DNA of 64,000 nucleotides from Vagococcus martis (GTDB lineage Bacteria; Bacillota; Bacilli; Lactobacillales; Vagococcaceae): positions 1,088,001 through 1,152,000 of the forward strand of contig NZ_MVAB01000001.1 in NCBI RefSeq assembly GCF_002026305.1. The letters run 5' to 3'. The notes beneath the pieces were generated by a model. The model made no database searches and was not told where the DNA came from. It saw only the letters and a program-made list of their open reading frames with translations. The position numbers and the translations under genes are program-made. Shown here one piece after another: positions 9,657 through 18,491 of this stretch. Positions within the stretch are counted from its first letter, which is position 1, and the number at the start of each line of letters is the position of its first letter.

Positions 9657-10462
9657 GCGAAAAAGTCCTCCTCTTCTTCTTCTTTACTCATTTCACCACT
9701 TGCAACTTTCCCTTGTGTAGTTGGTAAATTCATCATTTGAACATCACGTTGAACCATCATCACACAAATCACAATCCCAACAGCCGCCACTGCAACAGCC
9801 GGTAATTTCAAGTAAGCTGTTAAAATAAAGCCTAATAAGTAAAATACCGCTAATTTATTATCCCAAAGTAATTTCATCAACATTGCAAACCCAACAGCTG
9901 GTAATAAGCCACCTGCTGCACTCAATCCATTCATCACATTTTGTGGAATGTTATTTACCATAACGGCAACAGGTTCACTTCCAAGTAACACCCCAACAAA
10001 TGAAATCGCGGCAATAATAAAGTAATAAAAAATCCATGTCCCATAATGTAGTGCCACAATTTTTCGTTGGTTATTTTCACGTGCAACACGATCTAACATG
10101 GGTGCAAAAATATTCATCAAGACATTTTTCAAAAACATCACGACAAACGCTGCTAACATCCCGATTGGAATCGCTAATGTAATCGCCGCTTTTTGCTCAA
10201 CATTTGCAATAATCGCAAATGTTGTCGCAAGAGTTGTTGCTGTAACTGGTTCGGCAGAGATCACGCCACCAATATTCACATTTCCCATAAACACGGCCTC
10301 AAGTGCTGCTCCCATCAAGACACCTGTTTTTAAATCTCCCAGTAATAACCCTGTCACAAGCCCCACAACTAATGGGCGTTCCAACATACTTTGACCTGTT
10401 AAATAGTTACCAGCAAAACAGATAAACACACTAAGTCCTGCCATAAGTGCATGCATTAACAT
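9653..10462 (-). CDS. Mannose-family PTS EIIC component
   Basis: A 269-residue EIIC with an N-terminal AGLSVFICFAGNYLTGQSM segment and GLVTGLLLGDLKTGVLMGA, conserved in EIIC-Man/Sor proteins, and about eight hydrophobic stretches. The C-terminus is acidic (KEEEEEDFFA). It starts after GGGGGATAAAAA. It is third in the four-gene operon and overlaps EIID. It forms the translocation pore with EIID and hands substrate to EIIB for phosphorylation. Confidence 0.92.
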   Translation of the reverse strand: MLMHALMAGLSVFICFAGNYLTGQSMLERPLVVGLVTGLLLGDLKTGVLMGAALEAVFMGNVNIGGVISAEPVTATTLATTFAIIANVEQKAAITLAIPIGMLAAFVVMFLKNVLMNIFAPMLDRVARENNQRKIVALHYGTWIFYYFIIAAISFVGVLLGSEPVAVMVNNIPQNVMNGLSAAGGLLPAVGFAMLMKLLWDNKLAVFYLLGFILTAYLKLPAVAVAAVGIVICVMMVQRDVQMMNLPTTQGKVASGEMSKEEEEEDFFA

Positions 10463-10474
10463 TTTTTATCCCCC

Positions 10475-10972
10475 TTAAACATTTTTCAATGCTTTTTTCA
10501 ATTCTAATTTTGGATTAGTTGGTAAAACTTGATTGTAGCTATCCACACGTTCTAACTCTGACAATTCTTTGGCAGCCGTTAATTCATCTGGATTAAGTAA
10601 CACACTTGGGAAAATCGTTGTTTTGTCTTTTGGATCAGACTTGTCAAAACGACCAGCATTGGCTACATTCACTGTTTCAACAGCATCAACGTGTTGTGCG
10701 ATTTTATTCGCGTCAGACACACAATTTACAATGACAAACATGCGTTTATCTTTTCCACGAGGGTCATTAAATAACTCAATCGCATCATCCACTGAACGTA
10801 CTAATAATTTCATGCCATTTGGTACGGCCATTTTTAATGTCATTTGCATCACTTGATTTTTTGCCGCCTCATCATTTGCTACAACTAAAAGTGGGGCATT
10901 TAGTTCTTTTGTCCATACAACAGCCACCTGTCCATGGATTAATCGGTCATCTACTCTAATTTGTGTAATCAT
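10475..10972 (-). CDS. Mannose-family PTS EIIB component
   Basis: A 165-residue cytosolic EIIB. The phosphorylation site is in VDDRLIHGQVAVVW, with His13 as the phospho-carrier that passes phosphate from EIIA to the sugar. Length and fold match the sorbose subfamily (PTSIIB_sorb). EIIA and EIIB are separate genes here, unlike the fused EIIAB of the common mannose (mpt) system, which places this operon nearer the lev/sor/mpo types. It starts 11 bases after the EIIA stop with AGGAGG. Confidence 0.93.
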   Translation of the reverse strand: MITQIRVDDRLIHGQVAVVWTKELNAPLLVVANDEAAKNQVMQMTLKMAVPNGMKLLVRSVDDAIELFNDPRGKDKRMFVIVNCVSDANKIAQHVDAVETVNVANAGRFDKSDPKDKTTIFPSVLLNPDELTAAKELSELERVDSYNQVLPTNPKLELKKALKNV

Positions 10973-10983
10973 TTTTTCTCCTC

Positions 10984-11400
10984 CTAAAAAATATCGTCCT
11001 CTTCTTCTATTGTGGTTGAAACCAGTTGAACCTGTGATTCTTGAATCGCTGCTAATATATCTTCTTTTGACAACATGCCAGTATTTTCATGAAACATAAC
11101 GGATAAAATAATAGCTAAATTTGAATTTGATACCAACATGATGTTGTCTTTCCCTGATGTCATAATTTCTGCTGCAATTTTTTGATTCACACTTCCACCA
11201 TATAAATCTGTGAATACAATCCCCTGACTATCTTCACTAACCCCTTGAATAAATTGTTGAACATTTGGTGTGTAATCATCATCCGTAACATAAGCATCTA
11301 TTACTTGGACAGTGTCTCCACTACCTGTTAAGATGTTCAACGAGTTTTGCAAGCCACTAGCAAATTTGCCATGTGTTGCAATTAAATAACTTCTCTCCAT
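10984..11400 (-). CDS. Mannose-family PTS EIIA component
   Basis: A 138-residue EIIA-Man domain protein. SYLIATHGKFASGL carries the phospho-accepting His10, and FTDLYGGSVNQK is the second conserved loop. I use the ATG at 11400, preceded by AGAGGTGAAAAG. A reading frame starting at 11535 would place the sigma-54 promoter inside the coding region, so the shorter start is right. It is the first gene of the operon; phosphate from HPr enters here. The PTS also feeds back on the activator through its PRDs (family knowledge). Confidence 0.92.
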   Translation of the reverse strand: MERSYLIATHGKFASGLQNSLNILTGSGDTVQVIDAYVTDDDYTPNVQQFIQGVSEDSQGIVFTDLYGGSVNQKIAAEIMTSGKDNIMLVSNSNLAIILSVMFHENTGMLSKEDILAAIQESQVQLVSTTIEEEDDIF

Positions 11401-11426
11401 TCTTTTCACCTCTTCACTTTTATATA

Positions 11427-11442
11427 TGCAAGTATGATGCCA
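11427..11442 (-). promoter_or_regulatory. Sigma-54 (-24/-12) promoter of the PTS operon
   Basis: On the minus strand the sequence is TGGCATCATACTTGCA. This matches the TGGCAC-N5-TTGCA consensus with a single deviation and correct GG-to-GC spacing. It ends 27 bases before the EIIA start codon. Together with the adjacent LevR-type activator this is strong evidence of sigma-54 control; rpoN itself is not in the window. Confidence 0.9.
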
Positions 11443-11495
11443 ACTTTTCCAAAACCACAGAATGCGGTTACAAAAGGTTTTTAGGTAAATTATAC

Positions 11496-11505
11496 TGTTT
11501 AAACA
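11496..11505. promoter_or_regulatory. Possible activator site (UAS) for the PTS operon
   Basis: A 10-bp perfect palindrome, TGTTTAAACA, lies about 60 bases upstream of the sigma-54 promoter, between it and the preceding terminator. Position and symmetry fit an enhancer for the LevR-type activator. The specific site sequence is unproven. Confidence 0.35.
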
Positions 11506-11539
11506 CTTTTCTTTTTTTCTAAACAACTTAAACACTTAA

Positions 11540-11580
11540 AAAAGACACTGTTTCTTAAAGTTAAGAAACAATGTCTTTTA
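11540..11580 (-). terminator. Terminator of the dihydrouridine synthase gene
   Basis: A long stem pairs TGTTTCTTAA with TTAAGAAACA, extended by AAAGACA/TGTCTTT, next to A/T runs. It sits directly after the dus stop and separates it from the PTS promoter. Confidence 0.8.
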
Positions 11581-11588
11581 ATGATTAT

Positions 11589-12554
11589 TTAGTTATCTTT
11601 TTGAAAAAAGGCATCTAATAAGGCACGTACTTCATCTGTTGATTTGGTATTCATTAAACTAACACGTAAATCACTGGCTCCTGGAAAGCCTTTGACATAA
11701 ATTTTAAAGAATCGATGCAAACCAACAATGGAACGTGGCACTTGTTTAGCATACTCATCTTGTAAGTCTAATTGAAGTCTCAATAGCCCTAATAAGTCTT
11801 CTGTTGAATGATTTTTAGGTTCTTTCTCAAAAGCATATGGATTTTTAAATATTCCTCTTCCTATCATGACACCATCCACACCATATTTTTCGACTAACTC
11901 AAGTCCCATCTGCCGATCAAGCACATCTCCATTAATAGTAATGAGTGTATTAGGTGCTATCTCATCTCTTAATGCCAATATTTCTGGAATTAATTCCCAC
12001 TTAGCGGGTACTTTACTCATTTCATCTCGAGTTCTTAAATGAATCGACAAGTTCGCTATATCTTGTTTTAAAATATGTGTCAGCCAATCTATCATCTCAT
12101 CTTGTGAGTGATACCCAATACGTGTTTTCACACTGACTGGTAGCCCACCTTCTTTTGCTGCGGCGATTAATTCGGCCGCCACGTCAGGACGTAATATTAA
12201 GCCACTACCTTTCCCACGTGTTGCAACATTAGGGACAGGACATCCCATATTAATATCTATGCCTTTGAATCCCATCTCTTTTAATTCTGTACTCATCTGT
12301 CTAAAGTACTCAGGATTATCTCCCCAGATATGTGCCACGATAGGTTGCTCGTCTTCTTCAAAGACCAATCTTCCTTGAACGCTTTCTTTACCATCGGGAT
12401 GACAAAAACTATCCGAGTTAGTAAATTCGGTAAAAAACACATCAGGTGCACCCGCTTCTTTAACCACATGACGAAATACCACATCCGTCACGTCTTCCAT
12501 TGGTGCTAAAATAAAAAATGGCTTCGGTAATTCTTGCCAAAAGTTGGTTGTCAT
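11589..12554 (-). CDS. tRNA-dihydrouridine synthase
   Basis: A 321-residue FMN enzyme that reduces uridines in the tRNA D loop. It has the N-terminal [13 protein letters not shown] flavin segment, the catalytic cysteine in [18 protein letters not shown] (about residues 101-118), KTRIGY, HLRTRDE and the FMN phosphate motif [15 protein letters not shown]. The length fits the DusB/DusC-like group of Firmicutes; I do not assign a letter. Its start has GGAG eight bases upstream. It is monocistronic. Confidence 0.9.
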   Translation of the reverse strand: MTTNFWQELPKPFFILAPMEDVTDVVFRHVVKEAGAPDVFFTEFTNSDSFCHPDGKESVQGRLVFEEDEQPIVAHIWGDNPEYFRQMSTELKEMGFKGIDINMGCPVPNVATRGKGSGLILRPDVAAELIAAAKEGGLPVSVKTRIGYHSQDEMIDWLTHILKQDIANLSIHLRTRDEMSKVPAKWELIPEILALRDEIAPNTLITINGDVLDRQMGLELVEKYGVDGVMIGRGIFKNPYAFEKEPKNHSTEDLLGLLRLQLDLQDEYAKQVPRSIVGLHRFFKIYVKGFPGASDLRVSLMNTKSTDEVRALLDAFFQKDN

Positions 12555-12648
12555 ATAAGTTTCTCCGTTCTAAATCCTTTTACTAAGTCACTTGGTATTA
12601 TACTAATAATGACAAAAAGACGCAAAGGCTATAGTCTCAAACTATAAC

Positions 12649-12680
12649 AAAAAACAGACAACTCAAAAATGAGTTATCTG
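12649..12680 (-). terminator. Terminator of the 84-residue charged protein gene
   Basis: Minus-strand stem CAGATAACTC with GAGTTGTCTG (one G-T pair), a 6-base loop and T6. It lies just after the stop of the small gene. Confidence 0.8.
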
Positions 12681-12688
12681 CCTTTATC

Positions 12689-12943
12689 TTATAAACCGTA
12701 TTTTTCAAATTCTTTTTCGATTTTTTCTAAATCTTTTTCATCATACTTCTCATATTTTTTAATATCATGCAAGATATGTTTAATATTATGTAGTGCTTTT
12801 GACTCATAGTACCATTTTTTTACACTATGTTTTTTAGGGTCAGTTTCGACTTGATCTAATTTATCTAAATTAGCATCTAATTCATTTAAAACTTTCACAA
12901 CATCATCAATTACTTTGTCTTCTTTTTTTTCATAATTTGTCAT
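12689..12943 (-). CDS. Small highly charged helical protein, unknown
   Basis: An 84-residue protein rich in Lys, Glu and Asp, with no membrane segment or signal peptide. Heptad-like spacing (VVKVLNELDANLDKLDQVE, then KKYEKYDEKDLEKIEKEFEK) suggests helices or a coiled coil. It has its own ribosome binding site (AGGGGTG) and terminator, which supports a real monocistronic gene. I do not recognise the family; no function can be assigned. Confidence 0.65.
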   Translation of the reverse strand: MTNYEKKEDKVIDDVVKVLNELDANLDKLDQVETDPKKHSVKKWYYESKALHNIKHILHDIKKYEKYDEKDLEKIEKEFEKYGL

Positions 12944-13108
12944 TTTGAAAACACCCCTTTAATAAGTATAAGTTAAGTATAGTCCTATTATATTAGAAAA
13001 CAAACTGATAACACTTATGCATATATCATTTTAGTAGATTGCTTTGTCTAATAAACACTTACTTCAATATAAGCGATGATTAAATAAAGGTAATATAACA
13101 AAATAGGT

Positions 13109-14221
13109 TTATTTTTTCATATCGAATAATCGAGCGTGTTTTACGTCTTCGATTGTTTGTGTTCCTGCTAATTGCATAACACGTTTTAAATCTGTTTCAA
13201 AGTATTCTAAGACAGATTTAACACCTTTCCATCCACCTAAAGCAAGTCCGAATAATACTGGACGACCTAAAGCAATAATATCTGCTCCACTTGCTAGTGC
13301 TTTAAAGATGTGCTCTCCACGACGAACACCACTATCAAATACGATTGGCACACGACCTGCTACAGCTTCAGAGATTTCAGCTAACACTTCAAACGATCCT
13401 GGTGCATTATCTAACTGACGTCCACCGTGATTTGATACCCAGATACCAGCTGCTCCAGCACCAATTGCTAATACAGCATCTTCAGGCGTTTGTACTCCTT
13501 TAACAAATACTGGTAAACCAGAATATTCAGCAATAAATTTTACGTCAGCTGGTTCAATTTTTTGTTTAGATTGAGCATAAATGTTATTTAATGACATGTT
13601 TTCTCCAGAACCTGTTAAGTAACGAGAAACAATTGGCATACCAAATGGGTAAACAAATTTATTTTCTAAATCACGTTCACGATTTCCACTTAGTGTTGCA
13701 TCAGCTGTTAAAATAATCGCTGTCGCACCATCTGCTTTTGCTTCATCTAAGATGTTTTTATTCATTTCTTCATCTTTACTCATGTAGATTTGGAACCAAC
13801 GTGGGTTACCATTTAAACCAGCATCGATTTCTTCAAATGTTGCACCAGAATAAGCACTGATAGACATAATTGTTCCACCAAATTCAGAGATTCCTTTAGC
13901 AGTTCCAGCTTCTTTTGTTGCGTGAGCTAATCCGTGAGCTGCAATTGGAGCCATAATAAACGGTACTTTTAAATCGTGTTCAAAGATTTTTGTTGATGTA
14001 TCTGGGTGTTCAACGTTAGCTAATACACGAGGGAGTATACCTTTACTTAACCAAGCTTCGTCATTACGTTGTAGCGTAAATTCTTTTCCTGATCCACCTG
14101 ATATATAGTCAAATCCACCTTTAGGAACGACTTTACTTGCTTCTTCTTCTAATCTATAAGTACTAATTACGTCAATTTCTTGTTCAATTGTTGGTGCATT
14201 GTATGTTTGTTGTTCTGTCAT
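13109..14221 (-). CDS. lctO: L-lactate oxidase
   Basis: A 370-residue FMN-dependent alpha-hydroxy acid oxidase that converts L-lactate and O2 to pyruvate and H2O2. [13 protein letters not shown] near the N-terminus, the PIAAHGLAH and [13 protein letters not shown] segments, and the catalytic [13 protein letters not shown] (His and Arg, about residues 264-276) are typical. So is the phosphate-binding [10 protein letters not shown] and [14 protein letters not shown]. The length and alanine-rich active-site segment match lactate oxidase rather than lactate dehydrogenase or glycolate oxidase. The start has AAGGATG. It is next to lrgBA on the same strand, suggesting shared pyruvate/lactate metabolism. 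Confidence 0.92.
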   Translation of the reverse strand: MTEQQTYNAPTIEQEIDVISTYRLEEEASKVVPKGGFDYISGGSGKEFTLQRNDEAWLSKGILPRVLANVEHPDTSTKIFEHDLKVPFIMAPIAAHGLAHATKEAGTAKGISEFGGTIMSISAYSGATFEEIDAGLNGNPRWFQIYMSKDEEMNKNILDEAKADGATAIILTADATLSGNRERDLENKFVYPFGMPIVSRYLTGSGENMSLNNIYAQSKQKIEPADVKFIAEYSGLPVFVKGVQTPEDAVLAIGAGAAGIWVSNHGGRQLDNAPGSFEVLAEISEAVAGRVPIVFDSGVRRGEHIFKALASGADIIALGRPVLFGLALGGWKGVKSVLEYFETDLKRVMQLAGTQTIEDVKHARLFDMKK

Positions 14222-14274
14222 GTTATTTCATCCTTTTTGATTTTTTTGTTTTTAAAATTTATTCCCTAACTTAA

Positions 14275-14982
14275 TTAAAATAAAAGATTGGTAATCGGTC
14301 CTGTAAATGGTACCAAGATGACAACTGTAATACCTGTTACCACGATTGATAAGCCGGACATAGCTCCTTGAACTTCGCCCAGTTCAATCGCTTTTGCTGT
14401 TCCCATAGCATGAGATGAACTTCCTAATGCGACACCTTGAGCCACTGGATCTGTGATGTTAAACAACTTAAAGACAGTTGGTCCAATCATCGCTCCAATA
14501 ACGCCCGTAAAAACAACCACTGCAACAGTCAGTGATACAATCCCGCCAAGAGAGTCAGATACTCCTACTGCAATAGCCGTCGTAATTGATTTAGGAATTA
14601 ATGTTGCTCCCATCTCTTGTTCAAACTTAAATAGCATACTGAAAGCATAAATCATAACGGTATGGAAAATCACACCACTAAATATTCCCGTTAATATAGC
14701 TGGGTAATATTTTTTCAAATACACAAAATTTTGTTCCAGCTTAATTGCTAACGCCACTGTTGCTGGGGTAACAAATAAACTTAAAAACTGCCCACCATTT
14801 TTATAGGTTTCAAGTGGTATATCTAAAAACACTAAAATTACTATTAGTACAACAATTGCAAATACTAACGGTGTAAATAATGGATTTTTCGGCCATTTTG
14901 CTTTTAGACGTGCTGCTAATAAATATAATCCAACAGTCATACTAATCCATAAAAATGGACTCTCTAATATATTAGACAACAT
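14275..14982 (-). CDS. lrgB: LrgB-family membrane protein
   Basis: A 235-residue protein with about seven hydrophobic segments. TPATVALAIKLEQN, PKSITTAIAVGVSD and GVALGSSSHAMGTAKAIELGEVQGAMSG are hallmarks of LrgB/CidB. These act with LrgA; current views include holin/antiholin-like effects on autolysis and pyruvate transport. The start overlaps the lrgA stop by 11 bases. Lactate oxidase, which makes pyruvate, is the next gene, favouring a role in pyruvate movement here (inference). Confidence 0.9.
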   Translation of the reverse strand: MLSNILESPFLWISMTVGLYLLAARLKAKWPKNPLFTPLVFAIVVLIVILVFLDIPLETYKNGGQFLSLFVTPATVALAIKLEQNFVYLKKYYPAILTGIFSGVIFHTVMIYAFSMLFKFEQEMGATLIPKSITTAIAVGVSDSLGGIVSLTVAVVVFTGVIGAMIGPTVFKLFNITDPVAQGVALGSSSHAMGTAKAIELGEVQGAMSGLSIVVTGITVVILVPFTGPITNLLF

Positions 14983-15385
14983 CTACTTCTACCTCTATTT
15001 CTTCGATTATCACGGTATTTTGTGTTTCCGCTTCCACTTCTTTAGATTTAACTGCCTGAACAATTCGTCCAACAAACGCAATCATCAATGTTGTTGTCAC
15101 CGCCATAATAACCAGTAATTGCCACCATGTATTAGCTAATACACCGAAGTTTGCCATAAGTCCAACGCCTGCTGGGACAAAGAATATTCCCATGTTATTA
15201 GTTAACCATGTTCCCACTTCATCAACTTGGTCCATCCTGACCCACTTAAAGTGAAGAGCACAGAAGAATAGCACCATACCAATCACACTTCCTGGAATTG
15301 CAATAAATGTAGATAATAGTGCAGAGACTATTTCACCTAATAAAGAAAATAAAAAAATCCAGAAAAGTTGTTTGATTTGTTTCAT
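14972..15385 (-). CDS. lrgA: LrgA/CidA-family membrane protein
   Basis: A 137-residue protein with four hydrophobic helices and the family core IPGSVIGMVLFFCALHFKWV, followed by NNMGIFFVPAGVGLM. It pairs with LrgB. I use the ATG at 15385 (MKQIKQLF), with AGAGAG about ten bases upstream; a start 42 bases earlier would put the cre-like site inside the coding region. The C-terminus is unusually acidic (a string of Glu and Val residues). It is divergent from a LysR gene that likely controls it. Confidence 0.88.
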   Translation of the reverse strand: MKQIKQLFWIFLFSLLGEIVSALLSTFIAIPGSVIGMVLFFCALHFKWVRMDQVDEVGTWLTNNMGIFFVPAGVGLMANFGVLANTWWQLLVIMAVTTTLMIAFVGRIVQAVKSKEVEAETQNTVIIEEIEVEVDVV

Positions 15386-15407
15386 AAAAATCAACTCTCT
15401 TTCGTTT

Positions 15408-15421
15408 TGTAAACGTTTTAG
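15408..15421 (-). promoter_or_regulatory. cre-like catabolite control site upstream of lrgAB
   Basis: On the minus strand CTAAAACGTTTACA matches the CcpA cre consensus TGWAANCGNTNWCA at 10 of 12 informative positions. It lies 23 bases before the lrgA start. CcpA control of lrgAB is known in streptococci; here it is inference. Confidence 0.55.
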
Positions 15422-15558
15422 TGACATAAATATATCATGAGACAGATTCTTTGAATAATACTATTTCCTTATGATATTATAAATGCTGCTTATGTAAATA
15501 GCTTTTATATACATTTTGCTTATGAGTGTTTTTTCACAATATTTTAGAGGAGCTCACC

Positions 15559-16464
15559 ATGAATTTAAAAGATCTAGCATACTTTCACCATCTTGCACAA
15601 ACGCTTAGTTTTACTGCTACTGCCGATTATTTTTACATATCCCAACCTTCCATTTCTATGGCTATAAAACGGCTAGAAAACGAACTAGATACCGTTCTAA
15701 TTGATAGAAAAAGAATTCACAAGAAGCTTAGTTTGACTGAAACCGGTGACATTTTATATCGTTATTCTCATCAAATTTTAAAGTCCGTTGAACAAGCGGA
15801 AGAGGAAATTCATGACTTTAAACATCAAATCGTCTACTTTGGTTTCTTACCAACTATTGGTGGCTATTTTATGTCCCATTTATTACCTCATTTGAATACA
15901 TTTTCATCCTCAATGAAATTTATTGAAGAAGAAAGTTCGGATATTATGTTAAATCTAGTAAAAAGTGGTAAGGTTCCCATTGCAATCATTGGAAGTGACG
16001 AACCTGTATTTAACGACGCCTCTTTAATTCAAGTGCCATTAAAACAAGAAGATATGGCTTTATGGGTGTCAAAGAGTCACCCACTTGCTACTCAAAAAAA
16101 AATCTCCCCTACAGCTTGTAAGGAAGATGTCTTTATTTCATTAGAAAAAGGATACATGCATCACCGAATATTTGATGACTGGGTATTAGATCATCACTTA
16201 AAAAATATTCAAACAATTTACACTAAAGAAATACAGACTGCCCTATCCATTGCGAGTTCTACCAACATGATAGCCTTTTTAAGTGATATTTTAGTACGAG
16301 ATCATCCAGGATTAGTTAAAGTTGAGATTGAACAACCACCGCAAATCTACATAAGTCTGATAGTAAACAAACACATTCATCAATCTAATACATTTCAGAC
16401 AACATTTAATCAAAAAATTATTGATTTAGCACAAGAATTTAGCCAACCTTTTAACGTGGAATAA
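15559..16464 (+). CDS. LysR-family regulator (CidR-like position)
   Basis: A 301-residue LysR regulator. The N-terminal winged HTH contains LAYFHHLAQTLSFTATADYF and ISQPSISMAIKRLENEL; the rest is a substrate-binding-like effector domain. The ATG at 15559 follows GAGGAG. It is divergent from lrgA with 173 bases between, the classic arrangement for a LysR protein controlling its neighbour, as CidR does for cid/lrg genes. The effector is unknown; pyruvate or acetate is plausible by analogy. Confidence 0.85.
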   Translation: MNLKDLAYFHHLAQTLSFTATADYFYISQPSISMAIKRLENELDTVLIDRKRIHKKLSLTETGDILYRYSHQILKSVEQAEEEIHDFKHQIVYFGFLPTIGGYFMSHLLPHLNTFSSSMKFIEEESSDIMLNLVKSGKVPIAIIGSDEPVFNDASLIQVPLKQEDMALWVSKSHPLATQKKISPTACKEDVFISLEKGYMHHRIFDDWVLDHHLKNIQTIYTKEIQTALSIASSTNMIAFLSDILVRDHPGLVKVEIEQPPQIYISLIVNKHIHQSNTFQTTFNQKIIDLAQEFSQPFNVE

Positions 16465-16547
16465 ACTATTTATTTTATTAACAATAATTTCTAAATAATA
16501 TATGAAACTAATTATTTTTTGGTATGATAATACGAGGAGCTGATATA

Positions 16548-16862
16548 ATGAAAAAACAAGGAATTTTAAACATCGTCCTATTAATAGCATTGATTGCATT
16601 TGCTGGAGTAAGTGTCTATAAAGTAGAACAAAACAATAAAGATATTGCTCAAGCGCAAATTCAAATAAATGAATTAAAAGCGACAATAGATAAACAATCA
16701 AAAGAATTAAGTGATAAAGATACCACAATAAAAGATCTAAAAAGTGACGTCCAAACTGCTCAAGAAAAAATAAAAAAGCTAAATGAAACGAGCTCGTTTT
16801 CACAAACAGGTACTCAGGTTGGCGACACACAAAGCAATACGAGCACTTACAACCCATTCTAA
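16548..16862 (+). CDS. Small membrane-anchored coiled-coil protein, unknown
   Basis: A 104-residue protein starting at the ATG preceded by GAGGAG. Residues about 5-25 (ILNIVLLIALIAFAGVSVY) form a membrane segment. Residues about 30-85 are a Lys/Glu/Gln-rich coiled coil (INELKATIDKQSKELSDKD). The tail is Ser/Thr/Asn-rich, ending NPF. The topology suggests a surface- or membrane-attached coiled coil. It has its own terminator. I do not recognise a family and assign no function. Confidence 0.65.
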   Translation: MKKQGILNIVLLIALIAFAGVSVYKVEQNNKDIAQAQIQINELKATIDKQSKELSDKDTTIKDLKSDVQTAQEKIKKLNETSSFSQTGTQVGDTQSNTSTYNPF

Positions 16863-16863
16863 T

Positions 16864-16916
16864 AAAAATAATCGCATGGTGTTTTCTTAATATAGGCACA
16901 TCATGCGATTATTTTT
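16864..16916. terminator. Long terminator hairpin
   Basis: A 15-bp perfect stem, AAAAATAATCGCATG with CATGCGATTATTTTT, and a 23-base loop. It can act in both directions between the coiled-coil gene (plus) and the acetyltransferase gene (minus). Confidence 0.8.
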
Positions 16917-16938
16917 ATTAAGTCCACCATCTTATTTC

Positions 16939-17436
16939 TTACTGATTCGTCCAGCCTAATATATCTAAACTATATAGAGTGTCATCCATAGTCGCAATAT
17001 GAGGCAAATGAGCCCATCTCTTAAATCCATTGGTTAGAAATAATCTCTGACTTGCTTTATTGTGAGAAAACACATAAGCCATTATAGTTGTGATGCCACA
17101 ACGAGTCACTTGTGAAAATACCCAGTCTAAAGCTTGTTGACCCAATCGTTGACCTTGATGATCTTTATCAATATATAGGCTAATTTCAGCTGTTGCCTGA
17201 AATGCTGGTCTGCCGTAAAAATCTTCCAAGGCTACCCATCCCACGATACTTCCTTCTTTTTTTATCACCCAAATCGGACGGGTTGTTTGATTATATGACT
17301 CAAACCACTTAATTTTTGATTCAACCGTTACAACTTCAGTATCTGCTGTTGAAATTCGTGTTGGTATCGCTTGGTTATAAATCGCAATAATTTCAGGTAA
17401 TTCATCGCGTGTAGCATATGAAAACGTGACAGTCAT
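16939..17436 (-). CDS. GNAT acetyltransferase, phosphinothricin acetyltransferase-like
   Basis: A 165-residue GNAT enzyme. The first 60 residues (EIIAIYNQAI, then SKIKWFESYNQ) and WVALEDFYGRPAF resemble the Pat/YwnH group. AEISLYIDKDHQGQRLGQQAL carries the acetyl-CoA pyrophosphate loop (QGQRLG), followed by NKASQRLFLTNGF. Relatives acetylate phosphinothricin, methionine sulfoximine or similar amino acid analogues; the substrate here is unknown. It is monocistronic. Confidence 0.85.
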   Translation of the reverse strand: MTVTFSYATRDELPEIIAIYNQAIPTRISTADTEVVTVESKIKWFESYNQTTRPIWVIKKEGSIVGWVALEDFYGRPAFQATAEISLYIDKDHQGQRLGQQALDWVFSQVTRCGITTIMAYVFSHNKASQRLFLTNGFKRWAHLPHIATMDDTLYSLDILGWTNQ

Positions 17437-17506
17437 CTTAATTTTCCTCTTTTCCTTCCAATAATGAGTATTAGTCTAACATACCACTGTTTTATTCGCA
17501 CGTTTT

Positions 17507-18436
17507 TTATAATAATTCATACACATCGAACCCAAAATGCCTTATGTGTTGTTTTAACAACTCAATATAGGTTTGCGCCACTTGACTTATTTCAATTTTT
17601 TTATGGCGTAAATATCCTAACGTCATCGTTTCATCCACATCAAGTGGAATTGCCACAATCTTCTCATCATTTAGCTCACTACTAATAATCCCTGAGCTAA
17701 TCGTATAACCATTTAATCCAATCATTAAATTAAAAATCGTTGCCCGGTCACTAATTTGAATATGCTTTTTATGTGGTAATGTACTTAAAATCTCTTCTGA
17801 AAAATAAAATGAATTGGTATCTCCCTGTTCATAAGATAAATAAGGATAACCTGCCAAATCATCAAGTGTTAGGCGTGTTTTTTTCGTCAAAGGATTATCT
17901 CGTCCGACAAACACATGTGGTTGAGCATCAAAAAGTGGCACAAACATCAAATCTTTTTCTGAAATCAATCGCTTTAACACGGTTTTATTAAAGTCATTCA
18001 AATAAATCACACCTAACTCACTACGAAATGTCTGCACATCATTTAGCGTATTTTCCGTAATGGTCTCTCGCAAAGTAAAGTGATATTCATCTTTACCGAC
18101 TTCTTTTACCAATTCGACAAAGGCGTGTACGACAAAGGCATAATGTTGTGCAGACACACTAAATGTTCTCTTACGGGCTGTATCTTGTTTAAACCGTCCA
18201 TTCAACAAATTCACTTGGTCAAGCACCATACGAGAATAATTCATAAACTCTCGCCCTTCACTTGTGAGCGTGATCCCTACTTTACTTCGATAAAATAATT
18301 GGATATTATACTCTTTTTCTAACTCTTTCATGGCTTGTGATAAACTAGGTTGACTGATAAACAACTGTTTGGCAGCTTCATTAATAGAACCTGTTTCCGC
18401 TATTTTTTCTAAATATTCTAACTGTTGGATGCGCAT
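17507..18436 (-). CDS. LysR-family regulator, probable methionine/sulfur type (MtaR-like)
   Basis: A 309-residue LysR protein with the N-terminal HTH (LEYLEKIAETGSINEAAKQL, then ISQPSLSQAMKELEKEY) and an effector domain of usual length. The ATG follows AAGGAGG. It is divergent from a MetE-like gene with a 117-base gap that holds a sequence close to the streptococcal methionine box. That supports a methionine or homocysteine regulator. The specificity is inferred from context, not from residues. Confidence 0.82.
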   Translation of the reverse strand: MRIQQLEYLEKIAETGSINEAAKQLFISQPSLSQAMKELEKEYNIQLFYRSKVGITLTSEGREFMNYSRMVLDQVNLLNGRFKQDTARKRTFSVSAQHYAFVVHAFVELVKEVGKDEYHFTLRETITENTLNDVQTFRSELGVIYLNDFNKTVLKRLISEKDLMFVPLFDAQPHVFVGRDNPLTKKTRLTLDDLAGYPYLSYEQGDTNSFYFSEEILSTLPHKKHIQISDRATIFNLMIGLNGYTISSGIISSELNDEKIVAIPLDVDETMTLGYLRHKKIEISQVAQTYIELLKQHIRHFGFDVYELL

Positions 18437-18452
18437 AGTGACCTCCTTACGT

Positions 18453-18469
18453 TATAGTTTTTACCTATT
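18453..18469. promoter_or_regulatory. MET-box-like LysR operator
   Basis: TATAGTTTTTACCTATT matches the TATAGTTTNAAACTATA motif described for MetR/MtaR in streptococci at 13 of 16 defined positions, with a perfect left half. Its centre is about 66 bases upstream of the inferred start of the MetE-like mRNA, the usual LysR activation distance. Confidence 0.55.
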
Positions 18470-18491
18470 ATATCACTAAATTATTCTGTAT

